Shown here: in pieces, positions 16,457-24,607 of the stretch | Layout of the letters: every line of letters begins with the position of its first letter | Numbering within the stretch: the stretch's first letter is position 1 | Assembly (NCBI RefSeq): GCF_003633685.1 | Contig: NZ_RBKT01000001.1 | Location: 6,696,001 to 6,760,000 of the forward strand | Length of the DNA: 64,000 nucleotides | Source of the DNA: Micromonospora pisi | GTDB taxonomy: Bacteria > Actinomycetota > Actinomycetes > Mycobacteriales > Micromonosporaceae | Direction: 5' to 3' | The notes under the pieces: generated by a model | Database searches by the model: none | What the model saw: only the letters and a program-made list of their open reading frames with translations | What the model was told of the DNA's origin: nothing | Translations under genes and position numbers: made by a program

Positions 16457-19003
16457 TCAGGACCGGGGCGGCTTGACCCGCCCGCTCGGCTTGGCCGTAC
16501 GCGGATCGTCCGGCCAGGGGTGGCGCGGGTAGCGGCCGCGCAGCTCGCTGCGTACCCGGAGATAGCCGGTCTGCCAGAACGACGTCAGGTCACTGGTGAC
16601 CGCCACCGGCCGGCCCGCCGGGGAGAGCAGTTGCAACCGCACCGGCACCCGACCGTCGGCCAGTCGGGGCACATCCGGCCAGCCGAAGATCTCCTGCAAC
16701 TTCACCGCCAGTGCGGGTGCGCCCGGATCGGTGTAGTCCACCCGGATCCGCGAACCGCTCGGCACGGCCAACCGTTCGGGCGCCAACTCGTCCAGCCGCG
16801 CCGCCTGCGCCCGCGGAACCAGCCGGCGTAGCGCCGAGGCCACGTTGACCCGGTGCAGGTCGGCCCGGCGACGGGCACCGGCCAGCTCCGGCGCGAGCCA
16901 CTGTGGGGCGGCGGCCAGCAGCGACGCGTCGTCCACCAGCGGCCACTCGTCGCCGAACGCGTGCCGGCAGAAGGCCAGCCGCAACCGGGTCGACTCCGCC
17001 TCAGCGGTCCAGTTGAGCAGGTCGAGCCCGACCTTGCGCAGACCGTCGAGCAGGGCGGCGGTGAGCTGCTCCTGATCCGGTTGCAGCAACGGACGTTCGG
17101 TCAGGACCAGCGCGCCGAGCCGCTCCACGTCCCGGGCGAGCACGTCGTCACCGGACCACACCACCTCCCGGTCGTGCCGCAGCGTCGGCGCACCCGCCTC
17201 CCGGGCGGTCGCCTCGTCGATCACCGCGGCGAGGCGGATCTGCGCGCCGCGCCGGCCCGGGGCGCGGTCCGCGACCGCCACCGCGAGCCAGCGCGAGCCG
17301 GTCAGCGGCGAGCCGGCCGCCAGGTCCGCCGCGGTCCCGCCCGCCATCAGGTACGTGGTGCCGCTCCGTTGCCGTACCCGGGCCAGCCGTTCCGGGTAGG
17401 CGAGTCCGACCAGCAGCCCGGCGGCGAGGTCGTCGGTGAGCCGACCCCCGTCGCCTCCCGACCCGCCGGTGCCGGCGGTGCCGTTTCCGTCCGCGGTGGC
17501 CGCGTCGCGGAGCCGCTTCACCTCGGCCCGCCACCGGGCGGTGACGGCCGGGTCCGTACCCCCGCGCAGCCGCCGCCAGACCGCGGCCAGATCGTCGTCG
17601 CGCCCCACCACGGAGTCCTCGGACAGCAGCGCCACCACCTCGGCGGCCCGCTGCGCGCCGAGGAGGTCGGTCCCGTCCAGCAGCGCGCGGGCCAGGCGCG
17701 GATGGGCGCCCACCGAGGCGATCACCCGTCCCCGCCCGGTGACCCGCCCGTCCCCGTCCACCGCGCCGAGCGCGGCGAGGGTGGTGCGGGCGACCTGCAT
17801 GGCGGCGGCCGGCGGGGGATCGGGCAAGGTGAGCCCGGCCCCGTCCGGCTGCCCCCAGCACGCCAGTTGCAGGGCGAACGCGGTCAGGTCGGCGGTGGCT
17901 ATCTCCGGTTCCGGTTGCGCCGGCAACCGCTCGTGGGTCGCCTCCAGCCAGCACCGGTAGACCCGGCCAGGTGCCTCGCGGCCGGCCCGGCCGGCCCGCT
18001 GGGTGGCCGCCGCCCGTGAGACCGGGACGGTGACCAGGGCACCGAGGCCCCGGGCCAGGTCGGTGCGGGCCACCCGGCTCAGCCCGGCGTCGACCACCAC
18101 CCGTACGCCCGGCACGGTCAGGCTGGTTTCCGCGACGGTGGTGGCGAGCACCACCCGGCGCCGGGCTCCCGGGCGCAACGCCGCATCCTGGTCCGCGCCC
18201 GACTGGCGGCCGTGCAACGGCAGCAGGTCGACCTCACCACGTGACCCGGAGAGCCGGCTGGTCACACCGGCGATCTCCCCCGCACCGGGCAGGAAGACCA
18301 GCACGTCGCCGTCGGCCTCGTGCAGCGCCCGGCGTACGGTCGCCGCCACGTGGTCCAGCAGGCGCGGGTCGACCCGCAGCCCGTGCGGCGGGTCCACCGG
18401 CCGGGTCGGCGGCGCCCAGACCACCTCGACCGGGTGCAACGCGGACGACGCCTCGATCACCGGCGCCGGGCGGGTGCCGGCGGTGCCGAGTACGGCGGCC
18501 AACCGCTCCGCCTCGGCGGTCGCCGACATCGCCAGCAGCCACAGTTCGGGGCGGAGGGTGGCGCGTACCTCGACCGCGAAGGCGAGCGCGAGATCGGAGT
18601 CGAGATGGCGCTCGTGCGCCTCGTCGAGCAGGACCGCACTGACCCCGGCCAGCTCCGGGTCACGCTGGAGTCGCTGCACCAGCAGCCCGGTGGTGACCAC
18701 CTCGATCCGGGTTCGTGGGCCGACCCTCCGCTCACCGCGTACGGCGAAGCCGACCGTCGCACCGACCTTCTCCCCGAGGAGCGAGGCCATCCGTCGTGCG
18801 GCCGCCCGGGCGGCGATCCGACGCGGCTGGGCGACCACGATCCGGCCCTCGAGGGTCTCGGCCAGGGCCAGTGGGACCAGGGTGGTCTTGCCCGTACCCG
18901 GCGGTGCGACCAGCACCGCCGCACCGTCGTCGTGGAGCGCGGCGAGCAGCGCCGGCAGCACATGGCGGACGGGCAGGTCGAATGTGGCGGCCTCGGGTAG
19001 CAC
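16457..19003 (-). CDS. hrpB: ATP-dependent helicase HrpB (DExH family)
   Basis: 848 aa, the usual HrpB length. Motif I APPGTGKTT, motif II LLDEAHERH, motif III MSATAEAERL and motif VI TQRAGRAGREAPGRVYRCW are intact, followed by the HrpB-type C-terminal region with the closing DLTSFWQTGYLRVRSELRGRYPRHPWPDDP. HrpB is a presumed RNA/DNA helicase of unclear physiological role. GTG at 19003 is chosen because the protein family begins close to FDLPVRHVLPALL. An AGTGTC complement (GACACT) 6 nt upstream suggests leaderless expression. Longer in-frame extensions are low-complexity and rejected. Confidence 0.92.
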   Translation of the reverse strand: MLPEAATFDLPVRHVLPALLAALHDDGAAVLVAPPGTGKTTLVPLALAETLEGRIVVAQPRRIAARAAARRMASLLGEKVGATVGFAVRGERRVGPRTRIEVVTTGLLVQRLQRDPELAGVSAVLLDEAHERHLDSDLALAFAVEVRATLRPELWLLAMSATAEAERLAAVLGTAGTRPAPVIEASSALHPVEVVWAPPTRPVDPPHGLRVDPRLLDHVAATVRRALHEADGDVLVFLPGAGEIAGVTSRLSGSRGEVDLLPLHGRQSGADQDAALRPGARRRVVLATTVAETSLTVPGVRVVVDAGLSRVARTDLARGLGALVTVPVSRAAATQRAGRAGREAPGRVYRCWLEATHERLPAQPEPEIATADLTAFALQLACWGQPDGAGLTLPDPPPAAAMQVARTTLAALGAVDGDGRVTGRGRVIASVGAHPRLARALLDGTDLLGAQRAAEVVALLSEDSVVGRDDDLAAVWRRLRGGTDPAVTARWRAEVKRLRDAATADGNGTAGTGGSGGDGGRLTDDLAAGLLVGLAYPERLARVRQRSGTTYLMAGGTAADLAAGSPLTGSRWLAVAVADRAPGRRGAQIRLAAVIDEATAREAGAPTLRHDREVVWSGDDVLARDVERLGALVLTERPLLQPDQEQLTAALLDGLRKVGLDLLNWTAEAESTRLRLAFCRHAFGDEWPLVDDASLLAAAPQWLAPELAGARRRADLHRVNVASALRRLVPRAQAARLDELAPERLAVPSGSRIRVDYTDPGAPALAVKLQEIFGWPDVPRLADGRVPVRLQLLSPAGRPVAVTSDLTSFWQTGYLRVRSELRGRYPRHPWPDDPRTAKPSGRVKPPRS

Positions 19004-19080
19004 CGGGCCAGTGTCGCACCGGCGCCCGGCCGGAGCCGGTGCGGCTGGTCGATCGGGGCGGAGCAGGCCGCCCGGGGCGG

Positions 19081-19290
19081 TCAGTCCGACGGGGTGAACG
19101 AGCCTTCCCCGGCCCCGGTGACGAATGCGTTCCACCCGGCGGTGCCGAACACCAGCACCGGACCCGGGCGGTCCTTGGTGTCCCGCACCGCCACCGCGCC
19201 GTCGAGGATGGCCACCTCGACACAGTTGCCGTTGCCGCTGCTGCGGCGGCTGGTACGCCACGTGGCCTGAGTCAGGTCGAGTCCCGTCAT
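19081..19290 (-). CDS. DUF397 protein
   Basis: 69 aa with the complete DUF397 pattern: ATWRTSRRSSGNGNCVEVAIL, VAVRDTKDRPGPVLVF, then W-NAFV. These small proteins are paired with XRE/DUF5753 regulators throughout actinomycetes and are thought to act as partners or antagonists of them. It lies 40 nt downstream of such a regulator on the same strand. Confidence 0.88.
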   Translation of the reverse strand: MTGLDLTQATWRTSRRSSGNGNCVEVAILDGAVAVRDTKDRPGPVLVFGTAGWNAFVTGAGEGSFTPSD

Positions 19291-19330
19291 TGGCACCCCT
19301 CGTCTCTCCCCCGATGAGCCACCGGATCGG

Positions 19331-20173
19331 TCACAGATAGTTACGAGAAGCCTCCCGGATCCGGGTCTTCGACTCCGCCGGAGTGAGCGCCATCCGGCAC
19401 AGCTTCTCGTGCAGAAGGGTATACCCGAGCACATGATCGGCTTCCTCCAGAGCCAGCCCCATCGTGAGGTTTTCCAGGTAAACCACGGATGCGTCGGCGG
19501 CCTCGGCGAAGCCGAGGATGACGTACGGGGTGGTCATCGCCGGGTGCCCGCCAGCGGAGAAGGGAAGTACCTGAATCGTTACGTTCGGTAACTCGCTGAG
19601 ATTGACCATGTGGGCCAGTTGGTGGCCCATCACCGTCGCCCCACCGACCGGCCGGAGCAGCACCGCCTCGTTGAGAACCACCGACAGTCCGACCGGCGGG
19701 TCGCGGTGCAGTACCTCCTGACGTTTCAGCCGAGCGTCGACCTTGCGGTCCACTCCGGCATCGCCGGCGGTGAGCAGGTAGATGGCGCGGGCGTACTCCT
19801 CGGTCTGGAGCAGTCCCGGTACGGACTCGGCCTCGTACGTCCGCAGCGAGGCCGCCTCGGCCTCCAGCCCGACGTAGAACTCGAACCAGTCCGGCAGCAC
19901 GTCGCTGTAGCTCTGCCACCAACCGCGCTGCTGCGCGCCCCGGGCGATCTCGATCAGCGCCTCGGCCGCCTCGCCGGTCACCTGGTAGAGCGCCAGGGCG
20001 GCGCGTACGTCCCGGGGCTTGATGCCGATCTGCGCGTTTTCGATCCGGGACAGGTTGCTCTTGGACATGTCCAGTTGGCGTGCGGCCTGGTCGAGGGTCA
20101 TCCCGCCCCGCTCGCGCAGTTGACGGAGTTCCCGGGCGATACGGCGACGGCGGACGGTTGGGCTGGCGGTCAC
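19331..20173 (-). CDS. XRE-family regulator with DUF5753 domain
   Basis: 280 aa. An N-terminal HTH (ELRQLRERGGMTLDQAARQLDMSKSNLSRIENAQIG) is followed by the ~180-residue DUF5753 ligand/partner domain (YVGLEAEAASLRTYEAESVPGLLQTEEYARAI). Such WhiJ-like proteins control development and antibiotic production with a DUF397 partner, here encoded just downstream. GTG at 20173 has GAGACT 6 nt upstream and no Shine-Dalgarno, so it is probably leaderless. Confidence 0.9.
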   Translation of the reverse strand: MTASPTVRRRRIARELRQLRERGGMTLDQAARQLDMSKSNLSRIENAQIGIKPRDVRAALALYQVTGEAAEALIEIARGAQQRGWWQSYSDVLPDWFEFYVGLEAEAASLRTYEAESVPGLLQTEEYARAIYLLTAGDAGVDRKVDARLKRQEVLHRDPPVGLSVVLNEAVLLRPVGGATVMGHQLAHMVNLSELPNVTIQVLPFSAGGHPAMTTPYVILGFAEAADASVVYLENLTMGLALEEADHVLGYTLLHEKLCRMALTPAESKTRIREASRNYL

Positions 20174-20348
20174 CGGGCGAGTCTCGCACGGCTGGAGCCG
20201 CAGGCCGGGTGCCCGGTCGTGAAACCGATTGAATCCGGGAGTTGCATTGCATCAGTGGCACGGTGCATCCTTTTCCCGGCGTCGATCAAATACATGTCCT
20301 TCCGGTGTGGACAGTCCACATGCGGCAGACGGGCCCAAGGGGAGAGTC

Positions 20349-20975
20349 GTGCTACTCGCGGACGAGTTCTTCCTGATCGCGCACGACGACGCCAAGGGCA
20401 GGCCCCGGCTGCACGCGTCCGCGACCGGACTGGGGCTCGCCGCCGGGCTCCTCGGCGAGCTGCTGCTGGCCCGCCGAATCGTGATCGGCGGGGGCACGGT
20501 GACCGTGGTCGACCGGCGACCACCGGACGACGCCCTGTCGCACACCGTGCTGGACCAGTTGGTGGGGGAGCCGGAGCACCGGTCCATCCGTACCTGGCTG
20601 ATGTTCTTCGGCAACAGCGCGGTCGACTCGGTCGGCGAACGGCTCGCCCGAGCCGGCACCGTACGCCGGGAGGAAACCCGACGCATGTTGCGCACCACGG
20701 TCACCTACCGCCCGGTGGACATTAACGCGGCGGCCTGGCCGGTCACCCGGTTGCGGGCGTCGCTCGGCCGGGCCGAACCCCCGTCGACGGCGGACGTGCT
20801 GCTGCTCGCCCTGCTCACCGCGACAAACCTGCTGCGTGAGGTGCTCTGGGGCACCGATCCCGGAGTGCAGCAGCGGCTCAACCAACTGATAGACGGGCTG
20901 CCGCCGCCGCTGAGCGAGTTGGCCCGGCATACCGAGGCGGCCGTCGGTGCCGCCATCCTCGCTGGCCGCCCCTAA
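20349..20975 (+). CDS. GPP34-family (Golgi phosphoprotein 3-like) protein
   Basis: 208 aa with the GPP34 layout: LLADEFFLIAHDDAKGRPRL at the start, GLGLAAGLLGELLLARRIVI, and a helical C-terminus ending TEAAVGAAILAGR. Eukaryotic GOLPH3 binds phosphatidylinositol-4-phosphate; bacterial members are abundant in actinomycetes and of unproven function, perhaps membrane association. GTG at 20349 is chosen because AAGGGGAGAGT precedes it; the longer upstream reading has no support. Confidence 0.87.
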   Translation: MLLADEFFLIAHDDAKGRPRLHASATGLGLAAGLLGELLLARRIVIGGGTVTVVDRRPPDDALSHTVLDQLVGEPEHRSIRTWLMFFGNSAVDSVGERLARAGTVRREETRRMLRTTVTYRPVDINAAAWPVTRLRASLGRAEPPSTADVLLLALLTATNLLREVLWGTDPGVQQRLNQLIDGLPPPLSELARHTEAAVGAAILAGRP

Positions 20976-20986
20976 CCAGCCGCACG

Positions 20987-21039
20987 TAAGGAAGGGCCCC
21001 TTGTTATCGGATTTTGTATAGGAAGGGGCCCTTCCTAAC
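20987..21039. repeat. GGAAGGGGCCCCTT palindrome, copy 1
   Basis: A 14-bp perfect inverted repeat (20989-21002 with 21023-21036) flanks the core TTGTTATCGGATTTTGTATA. It belongs to a four-member family in this window (also 32901, 41441, 56665) and lies 11 nt after the GPP34 stop codon, where it could serve as a terminator. Confidence 0.85.
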
Positions 21040-21103
21040 ACCGGAATCTGACCGGCCAGCGCGGTCCGGCCACCCTGGTTCTCCTCACCCCTGGAGCAGA
21101 TTG

Positions 21104-22633
21104 ATGGCCCCTCCCTCCGCACCACCCAGACCGAGCAATGTCTCCTCCGCGCTGGCCAGTGGCCGGCTCGGCATTCCTTCCGTGGTTTTCTTCGTGCTGT
21201 CGGCCGCGGCACCGTTGACCGTGGTGGCCGGCGTGGTCACCACCGGGTTCGCGGTGACCGGGGTGACCGGGATTCCGTTGGCCTTCCTGCTCATCGGTGC
21301 GGTGCTGGCGCTCTTCTCGGTCGGCTACGTCGCGATGGCCCGACACACCGCCAACGCGGGGGCGTTCTACGCGTACGTGACCCGTGGGCTCGGCCGGCCG
21401 GCCGGGGTCGGCGCGGCCTGGGTGGCGCTGATCGCGTACAACGCGCTCCAGGTCGGGCTCTACGGCGCGGTCGGCGCGGCGGCGGCTCCCGTACTCGAAC
21501 AGTTTTTCGGCCTGCACGACCCGAGCTGGTGGGTGATCGCTCTGGTCGCCTGGGCGGTGGTCGCCGGGCTCGGGGTGCTGCGGGTGGACATCAACGGCAT
21601 GGTGCTCGCCGTGCTGCTGCTCGCCGAGATCGCCATCATCGTCGCCTTCGACCTGGCCGACCTGCTCAGCCCGGCCGGCGGGCGGATGAGCTTCGAGACG
21701 CTCGCCCCGGAGAACCTGTTCGTGCCCGGCGTCGGGGCGATCCTGGTGCTGGCGGCGACGGGTTTCACCGGGTTCGAGTCGGCGGTGGTGTTCAGCGAGG
21801 AGAGCAAGGACCCGAAGCGGACCGTACCGGTCGCCACCTATCTCTCGGTGGCCATCATCGCCGGGCTCTACGCGCTCAGCGCCTGGGCGATGACGGTCGC
21901 CACCGGCCCCGACAAGATCGTCGAGGCGTCCCGGACCGAGCAGGTCGGGCTCATCTTCGTGCTCGCCGACGGCAACCTCGGTGGCAGCTTCGTCAGCATC
22001 GGGCAGGTGCTCTTCCTGACCTCGGTACTGGCCGCGATGATTTCGTTCCACAACACCACCGCGCGGTACACCTTCGCGCTCGGGCGGGAGCGTGTCCTGC
22101 CCGCGATCTTCGGCCGGACCGCGCCGCGTACCGGGGCGCCACGGGCGGCCTCCATCGCGCAGAGCGTCTTCGGTCTGGTTGTCATCGCGGTGTACGCGGC
22201 AGCCGGTTGGGATCCGCTGGTGCAGCTCTTCTACTGGGGCGGTACCACCGGCGGGTTCGGTGTCCTGCTCCTGATCACCGCCACGTCGGTCGCGGTGATC
22301 GCCTTCTTCGCCCGCAACCCGTCCGGGGAGAGCGCCTGGCACCGGGTGGTCGCCCCAGGGCTCGCCACCGTCATCCTGGCGACCATCGTCTTCATCGCCC
22401 TGGACAACTTCGCCATCCTGCTCGGCGTCGCCCCCGACTCCGTACTGCGTTGGGCGTTGCCGGCGGTCTATCCGGTCGCCGCGGTGCTCGGCGTCGTCTG
22501 GGCCCTGCTGCTCCGGTCCCGCAGGCCGGAGGTCTACGAGACCATCGGGCTCGGCCCGGAGAGCGTGACGGCGGGGCTGACCGCGTCGGCCGCCGCCGCC
22601 CGCCAGCCGGTCGCCCCGGAGGTACGGCGGTGA
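21104..22633 (+). CDS. APC-superfamily amino-acid permease
   Basis: 509 aa with about 12 transmembrane helices. The first shows the unwound substrate site of the family (SVVFFVLSAAAPLTVVAG), followed by GSFYA-like GAFYAYVTRGLGRPAGVGAAWVAL and the ATGFTGFESAVVFSEESKDPKRTVP motif typical of APC transporters. It probably imports an amino acid or amine by H+ symport. The ATG at 21104 has GGAG at 9 nt. An in-frame upstream extension runs through the palindromic repeat and is rejected. The stop overlaps the GTG of the acetyltransferase gene. Confidence 0.88.
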   Translation: MAPPSAPPRPSNVSSALASGRLGIPSVVFFVLSAAAPLTVVAGVVTTGFAVTGVTGIPLAFLLIGAVLALFSVGYVAMARHTANAGAFYAYVTRGLGRPAGVGAAWVALIAYNALQVGLYGAVGAAAAPVLEQFFGLHDPSWWVIALVAWAVVAGLGVLRVDINGMVLAVLLLAEIAIIVAFDLADLLSPAGGRMSFETLAPENLFVPGVGAILVLAATGFTGFESAVVFSEESKDPKRTVPVATYLSVAIIAGLYALSAWAMTVATGPDKIVEASRTEQVGLIFVLADGNLGGSFVSIGQVLFLTSVLAAMISFHNTTARYTFALGRERVLPAIFGRTAPRTGAPRAASIAQSVFGLVVIAVYAAAGWDPLVQLFYWGGTTGGFGVLLLITATSVAVIAFFARNPSGESAWHRVVAPGLATVILATIVFIALDNFAILLGVAPDSVLRWALPAVYPVAAVLGVVWALLLRSRRPEVYETIGLGPESVTAGLTASAAAARQPVAPEVRR

Positions 22634-23220
22634 CCGCCCCGGTGATCGAACGGGCCGAGCCGGCGGACGCGCGGGTGCTCGGTGAGCTGATCGCGGAGGC
22701 GTTCCAGTCGCTCGCCGCCTGCCGGTGGCTGGTGCCGGACCCGGTGAGCCGGCGCCGGATCCTCTCCGACGACTTCCACATCCTGGTCGAGTACGCACTC
22801 GAGTGGGGACTGGTGGAGACCACCGCCGACCGCCGGGCGGTCGCGGTCTGGCTGCCCGCCGTCGGTGACCCGCTGCCACCCCCGGCCGACTACGACAAGC
22901 GCCTGGTCGCCGCGTGTGGCGAGTGGACGGAGCGGTTCCGGCTGCTCGACGAGCTGTTCGAGGCGAACCATCCGCACGAGGCCCATCACCACCTCGCCTT
23001 CCTCGCCGTCGGTCCGGAGCGTCAGAACAACGGGATCGGTTCGGCGTTGCTGCGGCACCGGCACGCGTTCCTGGACGCACAGGGGCTGCCGGCGTACCTG
23101 GACGCGAGCAGCACTGACAGCCGGGACCTCTACGCCCGGCACGGTTACCGGGCCGCTGAGCCGTTCCGGCTGCCGGACGGCACCCCGTTCTGGCCCATGT
23201 GGCGCCCGGCGGGCGGGTGA
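22630..23220 (+). CDS. GNAT-family N-acetyltransferase
   Basis: 196 aa. The acetyl-CoA site is visible as LAFLAVGPERQNNGIGSALLRHR (an R/Q-x-x-G-x-G/A variant), followed by LPAYLDASSTDSRDLYARHGY, the usual closing block. The acceptor is unknown. It is co-translated with the APC permease (GTGA overlap), so it may modify the transported amine. Its stop codon is 3 nt before the left direct repeat of the integrated element. Confidence 0.85.
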   Translation: MTAPVIERAEPADARVLGELIAEAFQSLAACRWLVPDPVSRRRILSDDFHILVEYALEWGLVETTADRRAVAVWLPAVGDPLPPPADYDKRLVAACGEWTERFRLLDELFEANHPHEAHHHLAFLAVGPERQNNGIGSALLRHRHAFLDAQGLPAYLDASSTDSRDLYARHGYRAAEPFRLPDGTPFWPMWRPAGG

Positions 23221-23223
23221 GCG

Positions 23224-23243
23224 ACCGATCGGTCAGCCGGCGG
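23224..23243. repeat. Left direct repeat of the integrated element (candidate attL core)
   Basis: ACCGATCGGTCAGCCGGCGG, identical over 20 bp to 29816-29835. It starts 4 nt after the GNAT stop codon. Confidence 0.75.
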
Positions 23244-23261
23244 CTCTAAGGTTGGTCGTGT

Positions 23262-23325
23262 CTGCGTAGGACTGGAGCAGCCCAGAGGCCATGTGAGGAC
23301 TCCAGGGGGTTGCAGTCCTACGCAG
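23262..23325. other. 13-bp inverted repeat with nested stem at the element's left end
   Basis: CTGCGTAGGACTG (23262-23274) pairs perfectly with CAGTCCTACGCAG (23313-23325) over a 38-nt loop. A second pairing, CTGGAG/CTCCAG (23272-23277 with 23300-23305), lies inside. The shape recalls an integrase or excisionase binding region or a folded RNA; it does not make a tRNA cloverleaf. Confidence 0.45.
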
Positions 23326-23349
23326 GTACTGCAACCAAAAGTGCAACCA
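23308..23349. promoter_or_regulatory. Candidate integrase arm-type sites, left
   Basis: Two direct copies of TGCAACCA (23330-23337, 23342-23349) and an inverted copy GGTTGCAG (23308-23315). The same doublet with almost the same spacing recurs at 29710-29730, just inside the other end. Confidence 0.4.
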
Positions 23350-23373
23350 TCAGGCGGGCCGCGACAGGCCACG

Positions 23374-23428
23374 AAAACGGGAATGCCCGACCGGGTAGAG
23401 GGCCAGTCCGGCCCGGTCAGGCATTCCC
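23374..23428 (-). terminator. Intrinsic terminator of the GntR gene
   Basis: A 17-bp stem with a single mismatch (23379-23395 with 23412-23428, arm GGGAATGCCCGACCGGG) has a 16-nt loop. On the minus strand it is followed by GTTTTC (plus-strand 23374-23379), so it should stop transcription of the GntR gene. Confidence 0.65.
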
Positions 23429-23503
23429 TAGGTCCCCAGTATTACAGGGCAGACCAGCAGATTAACAAGATCGGCGATCTTGTAGGGGTCTCGCCGGTGG
23501 CTA

Positions 23504-23902
23504 TTACGCGAACGTCAACAGCGTTCGGTCGAGCGCGGTAACGCTCACGGTTCGGCCACCGATCTCCACGACCTGCACATACCCGCCCGGGTCGATGCCG
23601 TGATCGGTCTGCTCCTCGGGCGTAGCCGGCCGGCCGTACGCTGTCGCCCCACGGGGCACCCGGACTCGGATCCGCTCCACCGGCCCGCGCACCAGCCACC
23701 CGTACCCGCTGCGCACCTCGACCAGGCCCTCATCACGGAGCAGACGCAGAGCAGACCGCACCGTGTCTCGACCGACCCCATGTGTCTGGCGTATGGCCAG
23801 CTCAGACGGCAGGCGCGCACCGGCCGGCAACGTCGCCACAGTGGCGCGGAGCAGGTCGGCAAGCTGCCGATACACGGGCGTGTGGGACCGAGGGTCGATC
23901 AC
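23504..23902 (-). CDS. Short GntR-family transcriptional regulator (KorSA-like)
   Basis: 132 aa. The winged helix is complete (TPVYRQLADLLRATV, LPSELAIRQTHGVGRDTVRSALRLLRDEGLVEVRSGYGWLV), but the C-terminal part is only about 60 residues, too short for a FadR or HutC ligand domain. In pSAM2-type AICEs a GntR protein (KorSA) represses the activator of excision and transfer. Position near an excisionase-like gene suggests that role here. The start is a GTG. Confidence 0.8.
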   Translation of the reverse strand: MIDPRSHTPVYRQLADLLRATVATLPAGARLPSELAIRQTHGVGRDTVRSALRLLRDEGLVEVRSGYGWLVRGPVERIRVRVPRGATAYGRPATPEEQTDHGIDPGGYVQVVEIGGRTVSVTALDRTLLTFA

Positions 23903-23974
23903 CTGGCGGACGCTACGAGCCGCTGCCCGGCTAGGGACCTGGCCGCCTACCCGGCTAGCCGGCCACCTAGCTGA

Positions 23975-24211
23975 TCATGTCGGTTCGCCATGCACTCGCC
24001 TGCGGAGCGCGAGCTGCTCTCGTACGTCGTCCGGGTGGCACTCGCGGTATCGGCCTCGGCCGGGGCGGTAGCGGAACCGCATCTCCGGTGGCTCGGCGTT
24101 GAGCATTCGTACGACGGTGCTCCGGTCGACGCCGAGCAAGGTCGCGACTTCGCCGGGCAGCAGCCACTCATCCGCCGCGAGGCGTTCTTCTATTTCTGTT
24201 GCCGTGGCCAT
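23975..24211 (-). CDS. Excisionase-like helix-turn-helix protein
   Basis: 78 aa from the ATG at 24211. A MerR/BldC-type HTH fills most of it: LLPGEVATLLGVDRSTVVRMLNAE, then a wing with RFRYRPGRGRYRECHPDDVREQL. Such proteins act as excisionases (recombination directionality factors) or small repressors in actinomycete mobile elements. No Shine-Dalgarno precedes the ATG, but TACGAT ends 7 nt upstream, so it is probably leaderless. It is followed after 72 nt by the GntR gene on the same strand. Confidence 0.75.
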   Translation of the reverse strand: MATATEIEERLAADEWLLPGEVATLLGVDRSTVVRMLNAEPPEMRFRYRPGRGRYRECHPDDVREQLALRRRVHGEPT

Positions 24212-24286
24212 CGTGGTGATCGTAGCGGGCGTGGCGGGTGTAGCCGAGGGTGCCACTGACCAACCTCCCCCCGTAGTGACTGCGGC

Positions 24287-24309
24287 AAGTGTGGCAAGTG
24301 TGGCACACT
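24287..24309. promoter_or_regulatory. Candidate operator: tandem AAGTGTGGC plus palindrome
   Basis: AAGTGTGGC occurs twice in tandem (24287-24295, 24296-24304), and AGTGTGGCACACT (24297-24309) is a palindrome around a central G. It lies between the divergent HTH/GntR genes and the HTH/membrane gene, where the element's master repressor would be expected to bind. Confidence 0.45.
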
Positions 24310-24607
24310 CATCGGCATGCGTCCGATGACCTACCCCCCGCCGTAGCGGATCTCGTGCCACGCGCACGCGCGCTCGCTGACGAACTCGGCGAGACTCCCT
24401 CCCGGAACCGGCTGATGCGTGAACTCAAGGTCGGTGCACCAAAGGCTCAGGAACTGCGCGGCGCGCTCGTCCAGGCGGCTGCCCGCGCCGGCCGTTCGAG
24501 CCGCCGCCCCCGCCCTGGAGCGCTCCGCCGTGCCGCCGGGCAGTGGCCGCTGACCCGCCTGCCGAACCGGGTCCCGACCGAGCCTGACGACCCCCGGAAC
24601 ACCCGAT
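24289..24607 (+). pseudogene. N-terminal HTH part of an element protein, separated by frameshift from its membrane domain
   Basis: This frame encodes a winged-helix-like segment, LVPRARALADELGETPSRNRLMRELKVGAPKAQELRGALVQ split over about 40 residues, found at the front of actinomycete element membrane proteins. The reading continues in the wrong frame after about 24595. Removing one base from the CCCCC run at 24591-24595 would join it in frame to the membrane domain that follows. The true start is unclear: GTG codons at 24289 and 24298 lie inside an operator-like repeat. An ATG at 24317, 7 nt after CACACT, is in a frame that hits TAG at 24344. Confidence 0.5.

Noticed and set aside
23262-23340. 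Possible tRNA gene as attachment site
   Set aside because: The inverted repeat does not fold into a cloverleaf, has no T-loop GGTTCGAATCC and no CCA-end pairing.
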